This document shows, in pieces, positions 22,150 through 32,553 of a stretch of DNA of 64,000 nt. The notes beneath the pieces were generated by a model. That model had not been told where the DNA came from. It made no database searches and saw nothing but the letters and a program-made list of their open reading frames with translations. The stretch's first letter is position 1. The number at the start of each line of letters is the position of its first letter. The DNA lies in NCBI GenBank assembly GCA_037576195.1, contig CM075102.1:7192001-7256000 (forward strand), in the 5' to 3' direction. This stretch comes from Phytoseiulus persimilis. Taxonomy: Eukaryota; Arthropoda; Arachnida; Mesostigmata; Phytoseiidae. The translations under genes were made by a program, and so were the position numbers.

Positions 22150-23817
22150 TCAGACTGCTGTAGATACTTCACCGCTTCGGAGTGCACTCATGCCGGAGTA
22201 GAGAATCTCCGCTCCAAAACAAATCACTCCGAGCAGCTCATTGGCAAGCAAGAACATGAAGATTCTTTGTGTGTCTCCACTGGTGAAGGGTTCGGGTACA
22301 TCCCTCTGAGTCCTGGGCGCGTCAGCGTTACTCATGATCATATCCCGATACGGCAGATCCAAATTCGCCGTGAGAATTCGCCCTAGGATCATCCGGAAGC
22401 GCCTCGCCAGAGGTTGCCACGGAGCGTCGGTAAGCGCCACTCTCAAACAAAGGATTGTCGGCTTGGCAACGTGGATGTTGAAATACGTGTAAGGGTCTTC
22501 GAGATAGGTCGACGCGCCTCCTTTCCCAGGACCAGAGAGTATCGCAGCATTCGCTGCGCTTTTCATCAAGAAACCGATGCAGTCTCTGCGACTCGCCGCC
22601 AGATGGATCCGCTTCCCACCGCTATCGCGCTTCATCTTCCCCAAAATTCGGAAATATGGATTGGAACTCTTCTCATCGAACCAGTGCTCACCGGTCTCTG
22701 ATCTAGGCAAGCACATGTTCCGCACAACTCTCTTCTCGAGAGAAACAAGCAGATCCCTCCACGTCAGGATCGCTCCTCTGAATTGGGAGTTCAGACTCGA
22801 CAGCATGAAGTGTTTGAAGATTTTACAAAACATGAACGAGGCGAAAATCAAGAAGCCAGCATTCATTTTATCGGACGCGATCCTGTGATGGTTTTGCGGC
22901 TGCTCCAAGAAGCACCCGAGAACAACGAACGCACCGGTAGGGAAACGCCGGAGTTTGATGGACGTAAACGCGATTTGGATGAGAACATACACGAGAATCC
23001 CTGCCCAAGTTTCCAGATCGAACATTCGTAGAAATCCGCGGCTACCGATGCTCTCAGCTCGCTGATACCTCGACAGAAGACTGTAGCGGGCGAACGTGTA
23101 CGGATACGTTCCAACTGAGTTCATGGCAGCTTCATACGTTTGCATCGTCGGAATCAACGTCATGAGCGCTTCACGTCTGTTCAGCAGAGCGAACAACTCA
23201 GCTTTCGACTCGGTGATTTGATTCGTCGGCAGCCGGATTTCGGCGACGGATGATACGTTGAGGCTTTTCACGACACTCGATAAGAAACTGCTCTCCTCAT
23301 GGAACTGGCACGCTTGCAAACACACTAGAATCAAGCGATCCACCGAGAACTGCTCCACTGAAGAGATCGTTTCGTTAGTCAGTATGCGTCGCGAAGTACA
23401 CTGCACGAAATCTGCCGGAACGTCGACGGCATATCCTCTGATGAATATTGCGAGGCAAGAGAAGAATACGGGGCAGACCCTCTCTAGATGTTTTTCCTCC
23501 GTCATGAACAACCAACGACTGAACCCCAACCGGGACGAATACTGTGACAACATTGACTTGTATCTCACAAACCATTCGTTCGCATTCATGAAAACAGCGA
23601 CCACGAACTTTCGTCGATAGATGAAAGACGCATCTATCATACTCAACAGGAGCAACAGATCGCTCGCGACGAAATAGCTGCCCATTTCACGAAGACACTG
23701 ATGATAATCGTAGACAGGCTGTTCGTGATCGATGAACACTCCTGTGGTGGTCGAATGACGCCCCCTGAAGTGAGCAATCAGAGGTAAGAGCAGCGATGAA
23801 TGCGGAAACTCACACAT
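22150..23817 (-). CDS. Divergent ionotropic receptor (IR), single exon
   Basis: Member of the ionotropic glutamate receptor-related chemoreceptor family, a plasma-membrane ion channel subunit. 555 codons without an intron. The C-terminal half shows the channel layout: TM1 WAGILVYVLIQIAFTSIKL (about 271-289), a pore region GAFVVLGCFLEQP (about 295-307), TM2 AGFLIFASFMFCKIF (about 320-334), a long second ligand-binding segment, and TM3 FMFLLANELLGVICFGAEIL (about 520-539) followed by a short tail. The N-terminal part is poorly conserved, as in divergent tuning IRs, and no signal peptide is visible from the ATG at 23817. The frame stays open for about 20 codons upstream without another ATG, so a 5' exon may be missing. 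It lies 285 bp upstream of the gustatory receptor at 19812-21865, on the same strand. Confidence 0.8.
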   Translation of the reverse strand: MCEFPHSSLLLPLIAHFRGRHSTTTGVFIDHEQPVYDYHQCLREMGSYFVASDLLLLLSMIDASFIYRRKFVVAVFMNANEWFVRYKSMLSQYSSRLGFSRWLFMTEEKHLERVCPVFFSCLAIFIRGYAVDVPADFVQCTSRRILTNETISSVEQFSVDRLILVCLQACQFHEESSFLSSVVKSLNVSSVAEIRLPTNQITESKAELFALLNRREALMTLIPTMQTYEAAMNSVGTYPYTFARYSLLSRYQRAESIGSRGFLRMFDLETWAGILVYVLIQIAFTSIKLRRFPTGAFVVLGCFLEQPQNHHRIASDKMNAGFLIFASFMFCKIFKHFMLSSLNSQFRGAILTWRDLLVSLEKRVVRNMCLPRSETGEHWFDEKSSNPYFRILGKMKRDSGGKRIHLAASRRDCIGFLMKSAANAAILSGPGKGGASTYLEDPYTYFNIHVAKPTILCLRVALTDAPWQPLARRFRMILGRILTANLDLPYRDMIMSNADAPRTQRDVPEPFTSGDTQRIFMFLLANELLGVICFGAEILYSGMSALRSGEVSTAV

Positions 23818-25706
23818 ATTTGTTCTCGTCTCCAGGACAAACTGATCGCGATGGCGCAGCCGGTGGCTTCCGTGGTCTCAACCCGCGAACGGTTCACACT
23901 GTTCAATGTCGGTCAAGCTGAATGCAACGCCTCTTTTACGATCAATACCACGAACTGAGGGGGGGGGAGGGACTGCACATAGAGGCTTCCTTAAACTCAC
24001 CGCAAACCCCGGAGCTCCATCCCCAGGAACAGCGAAATCCAAATGAACGCATCGGCAAGAAGGCCTCCGTGGTCGGAAGGAGCGCAGTAGGTAAGCTGTT
24101 TCGTTTTCGGTTTGAAAATCTCTCATGACGAGGAGTTTTCGCCCCCACAAGGTGGGAACGGAGCTCACAAGTCGGTGCTGGGTCCTCGCCGGTTGCACAG
24201 AAACTCCAAAGGTTCCCTCTGATGTTCGAAGTAGGTCCAATCGGAAATACAATGCGACGTGGGAAGTTCAGCGGTGTGCCGACCAGCGCTCAATTAAGCT
24301 CGTGCAGTTAAGCTTCCGCTCCCCGGCAGAGAGCAGTGCGAGCATCAACCGCAGATCGATGCAGGTTAGGCGATTGAGAGATCTTGAACCTGAGCGCTGC
24401 GCCTGCGCTGATTTCAAATGACATCAAGTCGTTGTCCTCCATCGGAACCGACCGCGGCCACGTGCTGCCCGCTGCAAGCAGTTCATTACTTCGTCCATGT
24501 TGATTTTCATTCATTTTTTTTCTCATGTGTTGTTCATATATCTCTTCATATATACAAATCACATTGGATCTGGTTGCCGGGGTGATTAAACTCAGCGAAT
24601 CCTCAGGTTTCTTCTTCTCATCTTCCCAGGGTCATTTTCGCATCCCTTCATATGTCCCAACCACACTCTCCAGTCGAGCCCGAACCCCTTCTCTCTTCAC
24701 AGCGAGTCGTAAACGTTGAACAGCGGCGCAACATCCACAACATGGAGACACTCGCTCGCTCGCTCACTCACACAGGTGTTAGCACTCTTCGGAGTATCAC
24801 AAGTCGAAGCCCACCTGCCCATATCGCCGGATACGATGACCAATTCAACCTGATGAGTCGCGATCACATTGAGACGCTGACACGAGAGACTTTCGCGTAC
24901 GAAACTTCGTATTCAAGATGAACAGAGACCGCTGTGGTTCTGGAGCGCCACGATTGGCGAAGCGGAGAGCAGTTCCACCCCGGAGACATTCTCGCTGCCC
25001 CCCTCGACTCGAGCAATATGTCGTCTCCTGCACCTGGTCGAGCGTTACATCAGCTCGATCTAGTCCATTTCCGTCCGTTCCCTTTGGCCTTTGACAACGG
25101 TCGTTGCTGGAGACGAATGGGACGACTGTCCTAACCCTGCGCTCTTGATCAACCGGGGCTAAATATCTCAATCGGCTTCCGACATCGAATAACTCCCAAG
25201 GGCCTCGGGAGTTGCGAGCAGAGGCTGAAATCCGCGTTCCCGAGGGAGCTGCGTGGAGTCGTTCGCGATCGCACCGGTTCTGATCGACGCTGTTCGGGGA
25301 TGGAACGGGAAGCATGAGATCGCATAACTTTTGATTGGTTCGACTAGGCATTCGAGAGCGAGGGGAGTCGACTCTGTATAACGGCCGTTTCTTCCCGCTT
25401 ATCTTCTGCTTCTTCATGGAAGCCCGCTCTCCCTTCCTCTGTCGCCGGAGAAAATCGATGCAACGTCAGTTTTGAATGCGATTCCTTTGGCGGAGCATCC
25501 TCCGAGATGGCTCCTCTCGTCGTTTATCTCGTGACGAGTTTTCCCGTGTTGTAGTGACACGTTTCATTACGATGAGGGGAATGGTCTCAGGTCCGATGTC
25601 GCTGGAAATAACTCACTAGGTCAGTCGGCGGACACGATCTGAAAGTACACTGTGAATCTGGATGATCACGGCACGGAATAATGAGATAGAAACTTGGCGT
25701 TGGCTA
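23818..25706. other. Intergenic, no gene seen
   Basis: No gene is assigned. On the minus strand near 24000-24080 a hydrophobic peptide (DAFIWISLFLGMELRGL) ends at a good GTGAGT donor and could be a 5' exon of the ionotropic receptor, but no clean join was found. An AT-rich patch lies at 24500-24560. Confidence 0.3.
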
Positions 25707-26066
25707 TCACGAGAGCCAATCTTCCCGTATCGCTTTGTCTGACTTCGACTGAATTCTCAGTCTACTAGTACAATATTCGTGTTGCGGGACAACGGTGGTT
25801 TCCCACAAAATTGATACTTCGAAACGGGTTGAGCTCCAGAGTGTTTTCGCGTTGAGTCTTTGGATTGCCTTGTTCGCCTTTCCAGACAAATTCTCTTGGG
25901 AGTTTCTCTTGGGGGTGGGAGAGGGAAGTTGTGCTGAATAGTATTTTTCGGCTGAAAAATCTACACCGAGATACGGATATGATGCTACCTCTGGTATTCG
26001 GTTGACGATGATGATTGTGAAGTTTTGTCCAGAGGTCTGTCTAGAGTTGGGGAATTGAGCTTTCAT
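25707..26066 (-). mobile_element. Non-LTR retrotransposon reverse-transcriptase remnant
   Basis: A minus-strand frame of 119 codons reads like the C-terminal part of a LINE reverse transcriptase: RIPEVASYPYLGVDFSAEKY carries the YLGV thumb motif, followed by KANKAIQRLNAKTLW and RFEVSILWETTVVPQHEY, the pattern seen after the palm in CR1/R2-like elements of ticks and mites. The palm with its YADD box is not readable. Upstream on the same strand, 26063-26824 is open but not recognisable and may be degraded sequence of the same element. This is a dead fragment. Confidence 0.6.
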
Positions 26067-28396
26067 GGTTTTTTGTCGAATGCATTCGGAGGAAAGGCTT
26101 GGTGGGATGCGGAAAACGCTAGGTTCACAACCATCGACTTCGCTTGATAGTCTCTTGATGGAAAGGTCGAGGTTCGATGGAACATATTGGCCTGGAAACG
26201 GATTCCAGAGGAACTCCAGTTTTCGGCGGGAAGAGTCACGATTCGTGCTGAGAAACGGCAGCGGGAGGGGAGGTTTCGTCGCGACGGCCGCGACGAAATC
26301 CGCGACATTCTACGAAAACACGGTTTTGACGACGAAATTCCGCTGAAATTTTCTTGGAAGTCGTAGAAATGCGCTACCCCAACGTTCCGAGGCATCGAGA
26401 GAACCGATTCCCCAGAGAATAAGGAAGAATGCGTGCGATGGGTCGAGAAATTGGCGGAGCTCTCCGAAACAGCTCTCGTGTGTCTGAGCGCGCCGATCAA
26501 GAGCGTCGCTGCAGAGAGGTCTGAGTCAGTATACCGGTGTCTTACGCGATGACAGACGCCCGATGAAGGACCGCAACCTCTGAATGTGCAACTTACTATG
26601 TCAGAACAATCAGCCTTAACTTGTGATACTCGTCCCGCGATATCATTCTCGTTTGTCCAGAATTCGAAATGGATGCGAGTTCTTATGTACTGGTCTGGCG
26701 GGTTGCTTGCCACGATACATTGTGCCTCCCCCTTCCTTGCACGATGCCGCGATGATTTTTTCGTTTCGAACTTTGATCTCGATACTTGCGAAATTGGGAC
26801 GTCTACTGTGTGGGAAACGACCATTCTAGGTGTCCGCTTTCATCGGTCAGTCTCGAGTAGAACCGACAATACTTCCCCCGGAATTCGGGTTGGAGGATGA
26901 TGTTCTATGGATGCAATAGCGAACGGACCAATGCCCGTCATCAAATTTCGGGCAGCTCCAGTACCAGGGAATGGACTGCACGGCGGTTCTGGTTTTTTGA
27001 AATGCCCCTGAACAAGTATGCCAGAGCTGAAACTACTCCCAGACTGAATTCTTCCTGTCCACTACCAGGCCACCGGAGGGAGAAGTTCTCGGGACTGAAA
27101 GAGAGATGAGTAATCGATCAGGCACGGAGCTAACCATCTTCAAACGCATACGTGCTAGAGCCGATGAATGAAACCTGGAGGACCAGGACTATTCATATCA
27201 GACAGATAAGCGGACACCAAGGACCGAGTCAGAGACGTGGAAGAAACGTTTGATCTATCATCCGATGTCAGGATAGCGCACTCAAGACGTCGACTTGGAT
27301 CGAGCCGAATATGCATCGAGTAAACAGCCAATACAACGCCTCATCTATGTTTACGCGCGGAGCAGAGATCATTCTGGTCATGTCTCAACACATATTCTGT
27401 TATCTGATTGCTCTCAGCCTTTCCCCTCTCCCCTTCCAATCGGTTTCCCTACGCACGAATTCATCTCCAGTTAGCGTAGCCCGTCGCACTTTGCTGTGAC
27501 CTGCAAGTTTTCTCGTACATCTGTGAGTCGCCTTTGTCAACACCAGAGTTGGACAGATTCGAATCTGCCCAACTCTGATCCACACATAGAGACGCCTTCC
27601 CCAAAATCTGAGCACCGTTACTCCTTCATGGACGCGCTTCCTCCGTTTTTGAGCAGGACCGCTTCTTCTTCCCTCAGCCCTTCCTTCAAACATCCCGAAA
27701 ATCCCCTCATCCAACAATCCTCTAACTTGAAGAATGAAAATTTCCCAATGGATTGCTTCACATCCCGTGAGCCAGAGTGAACCACGGTGACCTGTGCTCG
27801 CTCACCGCGGATCATTTCAGACCTCGTAACGATCACAACAATAGGAAGCATGAGCGTACTCTATTAGAAGGAACTCGAGGAGCACCCGGGCGAGTTCTTC
27901 AGCAGCAGTGGCATTCTCAGAAGTCTCATCGGTAGAGCTTGGAAGTTCCGGCATTCATCATTTTATTCCTCCCATCTATCCATTTAGGGAAGCGGAAAAA
28001 TTAGTCTCTGATGGCTGGGCTCATCAGTTCTCATTGCAATATGGCATAGTTCATCAATCTGTCCACTTGTCCACACATGGATCCATGGATTGGTGGATGG
28101 TGATTAATGAATAATGCCTGAACTTCCAGGCTCTGCTTATCGGGTACTGCAAGCAGCAAGGCTGCGATCCTGCGACCTTGACGAAAACGCTCAGGAACTT
28201 AGAGACCTGGTAGCGACATCTCGAACATTTTCCAACGATGAACAATGACAAAATTTACGACTGCTAGCTTTCAACGAAGATTTTGCAAACAGAGCAGCTA
28301 GTTTGTTTTTTGGGGTTATTTGAGGGCTTGACAGAGGGAATGATCTGTCGGCCTCATCGCGAAAACGAGAAGCTGCAAGCTGTAGGGCGACGGCTC
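26067..28396. other. Intergenic; possible retroelement debris and a palindrome
   Basis: The part up to about 27100 has overlapping open frames on both strands (the longest is 253 codons, minus, 26063-26824) without recognised domains, probably retroelement decay. A near-perfect 34-bp palindrome is at 27544-27577. A 39-codon frame at 27380-27499 starts with a signal-like hydrophobic stretch but has no support beyond that. Confidence 0.35.
27544..27577. repeat. 34-bp near-perfect palindrome
   Basis: Sixteen of seventeen positions pair around a TTCGAA centre; the arms are CAGAGTTGG and CCAACTCTG. There is almost no loop, so it is a cruciform-type palindrome, not a transcript hairpin. Confidence 0.85.
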
Positions 28397-28471
28397 GTTG
28401 GCCGTGTGGCATAAACCAACGCCTTAGGTGCCACGCCAAGCTAGCAATCGCGGGTTCGGTCCCCGGCCGAC
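28397..28471 (+). other. tRNA-like sequence, probably tRNA-derived SINE or pseudogene
   Basis: A 75-nt stretch whose ends pair over seven bases (GTTGGCC with GGCCGAC, one G-T). It has a box-A-like TGGCCGTGTGG and a box-B-like GGTTCGGTCCC (28453-28463; consensus GGTTCGANNCC), and a run of five T after 28479 that could stop RNA polymerase III. The T arm has a mismatch and no normal anticodon arm forms, so it is not a working tRNA. Confidence 0.4.
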
Positions 28472-29699
28472 AACAAAAATTTTTCATGTGGTAAAGAGAG
28501 GATTTAATTTGTATCAGAATTAAATCTGAACCATCTTAAGACCCAAGCCCACCGCCCGCAATGGGATTTGCGAGGCGATAGGGAGTGTTACTGAAGCAAT
28601 ACCGAAAGGTGATCCCAGGACACTTCTGAGGGCTGGCTGAGAGGTTCAGCCGGAAAACAGAGGAGCTGTAGGGCGAGGTATGAATAATATTGCTTCCTGA
28701 GCTTTTCATCGAGTGCATGGAAGATTCCCATTCTCGATTCCGAATCGCGCTAATGATTTCCGTACTTCCTCGCCCATGCTTCGATTCGGTCCCGAAGCGG
28801 ACGTATACTATGTGGGACAGCTCAAGTCTATGACTGAACTGACAGAGGCATTTTTTTCGAGGAATCCGGACACGGTTCGAACAGAACATCAGTGCCCAAA
28901 CCGGACATTTCCAGATCCAGCAATTTATGGGACTGGAAAAGGCTCAAGCCTCGATATGTTCTCCTCATCTCATGCAGCATTGATTAGTCTCAAGTACCAG
29001 GAGGAGTTCATTCTCTCTTCTATTATATCCGACGTCTGTTCATTCGAGCACCAGGTGGAAGAAAAAAACTCGAACAGCTGTTGAACGCCGCGAGCCTTAC
29101 ACCAACGCGTGGACGACGTTCCAGGAACTATACCGGGTCGCACCGCAGACTATGAACACGGTGGACACCGTAGAACGAAGGAGTAGCTCAACACAAGAAG
29201 ACGGAGTTCTCGAGTTTGATCAAGACTGTTGTCCCTCCTGGAGACTTTTCGGAACTCAACATTGCCATGTTCCTTCTTGGCTGTTCTAGAAACACACTGA
29301 GCGAAATCTGTCTTGCGCGTGGCCATAAATGAGGCAGGCCAGAAAACACCCTTTAGTCTCCGCTTTTCTGGTCGAGCGATTCCAAGCTCCTTATTCCCCC
29401 GTTGCAGAAGAGCGCGGCACTCGAGACCTACTCTTTCCCTCGTGGACTCCGGGCCGAGGCCCGTCATGGTGCTCTGGCAGCTTTGGTTCCAGCTCGAGTC
29501 TTCCTTCTTTGTGACTTAAACACACGCTCTCTGATTCTAAGAGGAAAGGGAAGAACGAATGGATCGAGACAGCAGCGAATCAGAGTCGGTCGCTGTGGTG
29601 AACATGAGCTTGAGGCCTACCTCAAATCTCGATTGTCATCACCGAACAATGGTCCCGAGAGTCTCCGCTAACTTGAATACCTCCAATCTTGCCTAGCCT
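28472..29699. other. Intergenic, no gene seen
   Basis: Short frames only. A plus-strand frame at 28713-29084 (start GTG) reads acceptably as protein but has no ATG, no recognisable domain and no convincing acceptor. Confidence 0.35.
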
Positions 29700-30640
29700 G
29701 TCCCCGAATCACAAACGGGAGTTTCCCCGGATTCAGTTGATTGATACTGGACTCGCATTGATAAAGCCGTTCAAAGAACCATTGCAACGGCGTGATTAGC
29801 TGTATAGGTGCGTGGAACTTCCTGAGGATCTCGTAAATTTTCTCTTGCAAGGCAGTCACCGAGGACGATGTCCGCCATAACGTGTGTACAGATTCTCTTG
29901 TTGCATCGACATGGCATGCGGCATCCGTTCATATATTTCGAAGGCATCGGTGATCCAGTGCAACAGAAGCAGCTCGGTGAGGCCACATTCGTAAATCGTG
30001 TTTTTCAATAGTTATTCTTGGAAACCTCTCGAGTACTCTTGATAATGAATAGCACTAAGCTAGCTCATGCCGGCGAAGGTGCTTGCACCAGCCCATCGAG
30101 TTACGGTCGTGGGTTCTTGACCTCAGTCAAGTTCGCTCAATTCGCTGACTTTCTCCACGCCGAATTTCGTCAGAGACGTGCAGTTGAGCGAGTTCGAGGC
30201 AACCGCCACCAGGGTAACACATCGAAACCTCGACTGTCGTTCTCTTACTAAGCTCAGTATTTTCTTGTTCTCTGAAGCTCTCCTAACTGAAAGAGGAGAA
30301 CGACAGATGTGTGCTCTTGGGAAGTATTTAGCCGCCAAGCACGACCCAAGCACCGCGATGAAAGCTCCAGTGGAGGTCCCGCTCAGAAGTATCAGTCCCA
30401 GAGCCGTATCGTCGTCTGTTCTAAGGTGGAATAAGCACTGCCATCATTCCTGACTCACACTCGGTCAAGACCACGATTTTCATGGTTTCATGCAAACTCA
30501 CGAGATTTCTTCGTTAGGTGCGTCGAAAGCTCCAAAATCGTTTTCAAGAATTTCCTCGACAAAAACATCGATGTTTCGGTGAGTTCATTGAGGGCGGTTC
30601 TACATCATAAACAGCAGCTGCTTGTCCCTGGCGACTTAAA
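29700..30640 (-). pseudogene. Possible decayed chemoreceptor
   Basis: The minus strand has scattered peptides that echo the two gustatory receptors: an amphipathic stretch SRKFLKTILELSTHLTKKS ending at a GTGAGT donor, a membrane helix TALGLILLSGTSTGAFIAVL, then RMPHAMSM resembling the RIPHP block, in that order. Reading phases do not join and the C-terminal TY/NY..QF motif is not recognisable. If real, it is a broken gene. It may equally be chance. Confidence 0.2.
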
Positions 30641-30722
30641 AGCATGATTGGCGACTTCGAAATCGACTCTATCCTTCTCACTTCTGGAGTGACTTGAGAA
30701 ACTACTCATTCTTTTGTAGATC

Positions 30723-31584
30723 ATGAAGACTGACTATTCGAAGTTGTACTTCGAGATGATTGCGAGAAACATAGATGCCATGATGTCCCATGAACTCAAA
30801 ACCGACCAGGGCGACTGTGTCGGCGACTACATCAATTACTTGAACAAAAAAGCCGGCTCTAGTAAGGAGACAATGAAAGAGAAGTTCGTGCTCGCTTTTT
30901 CGTTGTCGCGTTCTAGGAATGAAGACCATTGATGACCCAAGATAGAAATTGAGCTGTCTCATTTGTCCAACAGGTATCAAATTGTTGAAAGCTTGCTCAC
31001 TGCGAAACAAAACGGACATGATCTCCCTCCATACGCGGATGAAGAGACGTTGGAAAATTGTCTGAATATAATGAACCGCCAGCTCATCGCAGGCTTCGAG
31101 GATATATTGGCTGCTGAAATTCTGGAGGACATGGTGACTACGCTGAGGTACGCTTCCCTCAGGAGAGACCTCAACTCGAATGTGAACAGAAGTGCATCAT
31201 ACGACAGAAATGTGACAATTCCATTATGATTTCAGCCATCTCCCGAGCTCACCTTCTAACTTCGTTGAATACTCCGTTTCTGATATGCACATCGTGTCTG
31301 TGTTGGAAAGATTAGGATTGAGCATTCAGCACTGGCCAAACTACGGCTCAGCCTATGAAATTCGGATCTATGATGATGGCTTCGTCGCTCTCGATGAGCT
31401 CAACAATTCCCGTGAGTTCCCGAATAGTTATGCGAAGAACAATACGTTGCATGGAATATGGAACCTAAATATGACTGAAAATTGATATTGACCCTATCTC
31501 GCAGCGGACGCCGAGATAACCGAGAGGACGGCGATTCGTGAAACAACTGTGGAGAAGCTTCGCCAGAACGCTCAGAATCTCTGA
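30723..31584 (+). CDS. Unrecognised 198-aa protein, four exons
   Basis: Exons 30723-30861, 30946-31147, 31236-31411 and 31505-31584 join in phases 1, 2 and 1 with introns of 84, 88 and 93 nt. All junctions are GT-AG (donors GTAAGG, GTACGC, GTGAGT). A poly(A) signal follows 32 bp after the stop. The product is mainly acidic and helical, with no signal peptide and no membrane segment, so it is probably cytosolic or nuclear. Readable stretches include DYINYLNKKAGSK, LPPYADEETLENCLNIMNRQ and YEIRIYDDGFVALDELN. I do not recognise the family. The start is the first ATG after a TTTTGTAG acceptor, so an untranslated or short coding 5' exon is likely. Confidence 0.65.
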
Positions 31585-32272
31585 TTCAATGACCGCTCAC
31601 TCTCTGGAGAATAATAATAAATAAGTCGCATGCAACCAAAATTAGAAACTCGTGCCCAGTCTCCACGCCACGTGGAATGAGAGATCCCCGTAGCACTTGC
31701 TCATTACCATTCCTAGGGACGATAATTTCAAATGTTCCGATCGCTCAAGTATTCGGTTGAGGGATGGCTCGGTTGGGAGTTTAATTGTCGTCCTAGCGAA
31801 GGCAAGACAACTTGAGTTTTCAACCCAGCGAACCGATTGCGGTGGCGAGCGACGGATTAGAGAATTGACAACTACGTGTCGTCAGAACTTTTGAGCGGCG
31901 CAGAGTAGAACCTGACGACGCCAAGAGCTGAAATCCACACCTACCCCAGGATAAATCTGTCTCGTTGATCCCGCATAATTCAGTCGGATTTCCCAATCCC
32001 TAACAAGGTTCACGGCAGGTATCAGCACCTCGCCGGGTAGCGATCACCGACAACAATTACCAGCGATTGCACCAGGTCTTCCGTCCGTCACTAGCCGGAT
32101 TTCGGACGCTGAGCTGAAAGATTCGCGGGTAGTGCCTTGTCCCGAATCCAAGTTCTTGTCAGTTCTCTGATAGATGTGACTGGCTCGATTTCCGTTCAAA
32201 TATGTCGAATGAGAAATTTTTTCGATTGGTTTCAATGAATAGTCCCCGTTGAGATCCAGGGCTCATAAGATT
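31585..32272. other. Intergenic
   Basis: Contains the poly(A) signal of the preceding gene at 31616; beyond that nothing is recognised. Confidence 0.4.
31616..31621 (+). terminator. Polyadenylation signal AATAAA
   Basis: AATAAA inside an AATAATAATAAATAA context, 32 bp after the stop codon of the 198-aa protein gene. It supports that gene's orientation and 3' end. Confidence 0.7.
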
Positions 32273-32553
32273 ATGAGTAACTCATTTCCGGAAGCACCAA
32301 GTATCCAGTGCCGCCAGGAACGGAGGACGAAATCACTGCACCTCTTCTCGGACCTCCTCTTGCTCTACAAGAGGCTCTGCCCGGTCTCCGGCGCGTAAGT
32401 TAGGTACTCGAATTTGGTTAGTCTCGTTTTCCCAGCCGAAATTCCGCGGAATATCACAACTTCGCTCCCACATCATCTCGCAGGTCTCTTAATCTTGTGT
32501 GCGAGCCTCTTGTCAAGGGAAAAGGTAGCCTAGGGATCCCAATCATGATATAA
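32273..32553 (+). CDS. Candidate small gene or exon pair with PH-like stretch
   Basis: Exon 32273-32394 starts with ATG and ends at a consensus GTAAGT donor in phase 2. A 41-nt intron with a CGTTTTCCCAG acceptor leads to 32436-32553, giving 79 residues. The segment RRTKSLHLFSDLLLLYKRL looks like the LFLFSDLLLL strand of pleckstrin-homology domains in Rho guanine-nucleotide exchange factors. The rest of a PH or DH domain is not visible nearby, so this is either a fragment, part of a larger gene whose other exons I missed, or chance. No poly(A) signal was seen. Confidence 0.3.

Noticed and set aside
26063-26824. 253-codon minus-strand frame
   Set aside because: No recognisable domain or reliable start, and other frames across it are open as well. 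Treated as probable retroelement debris.
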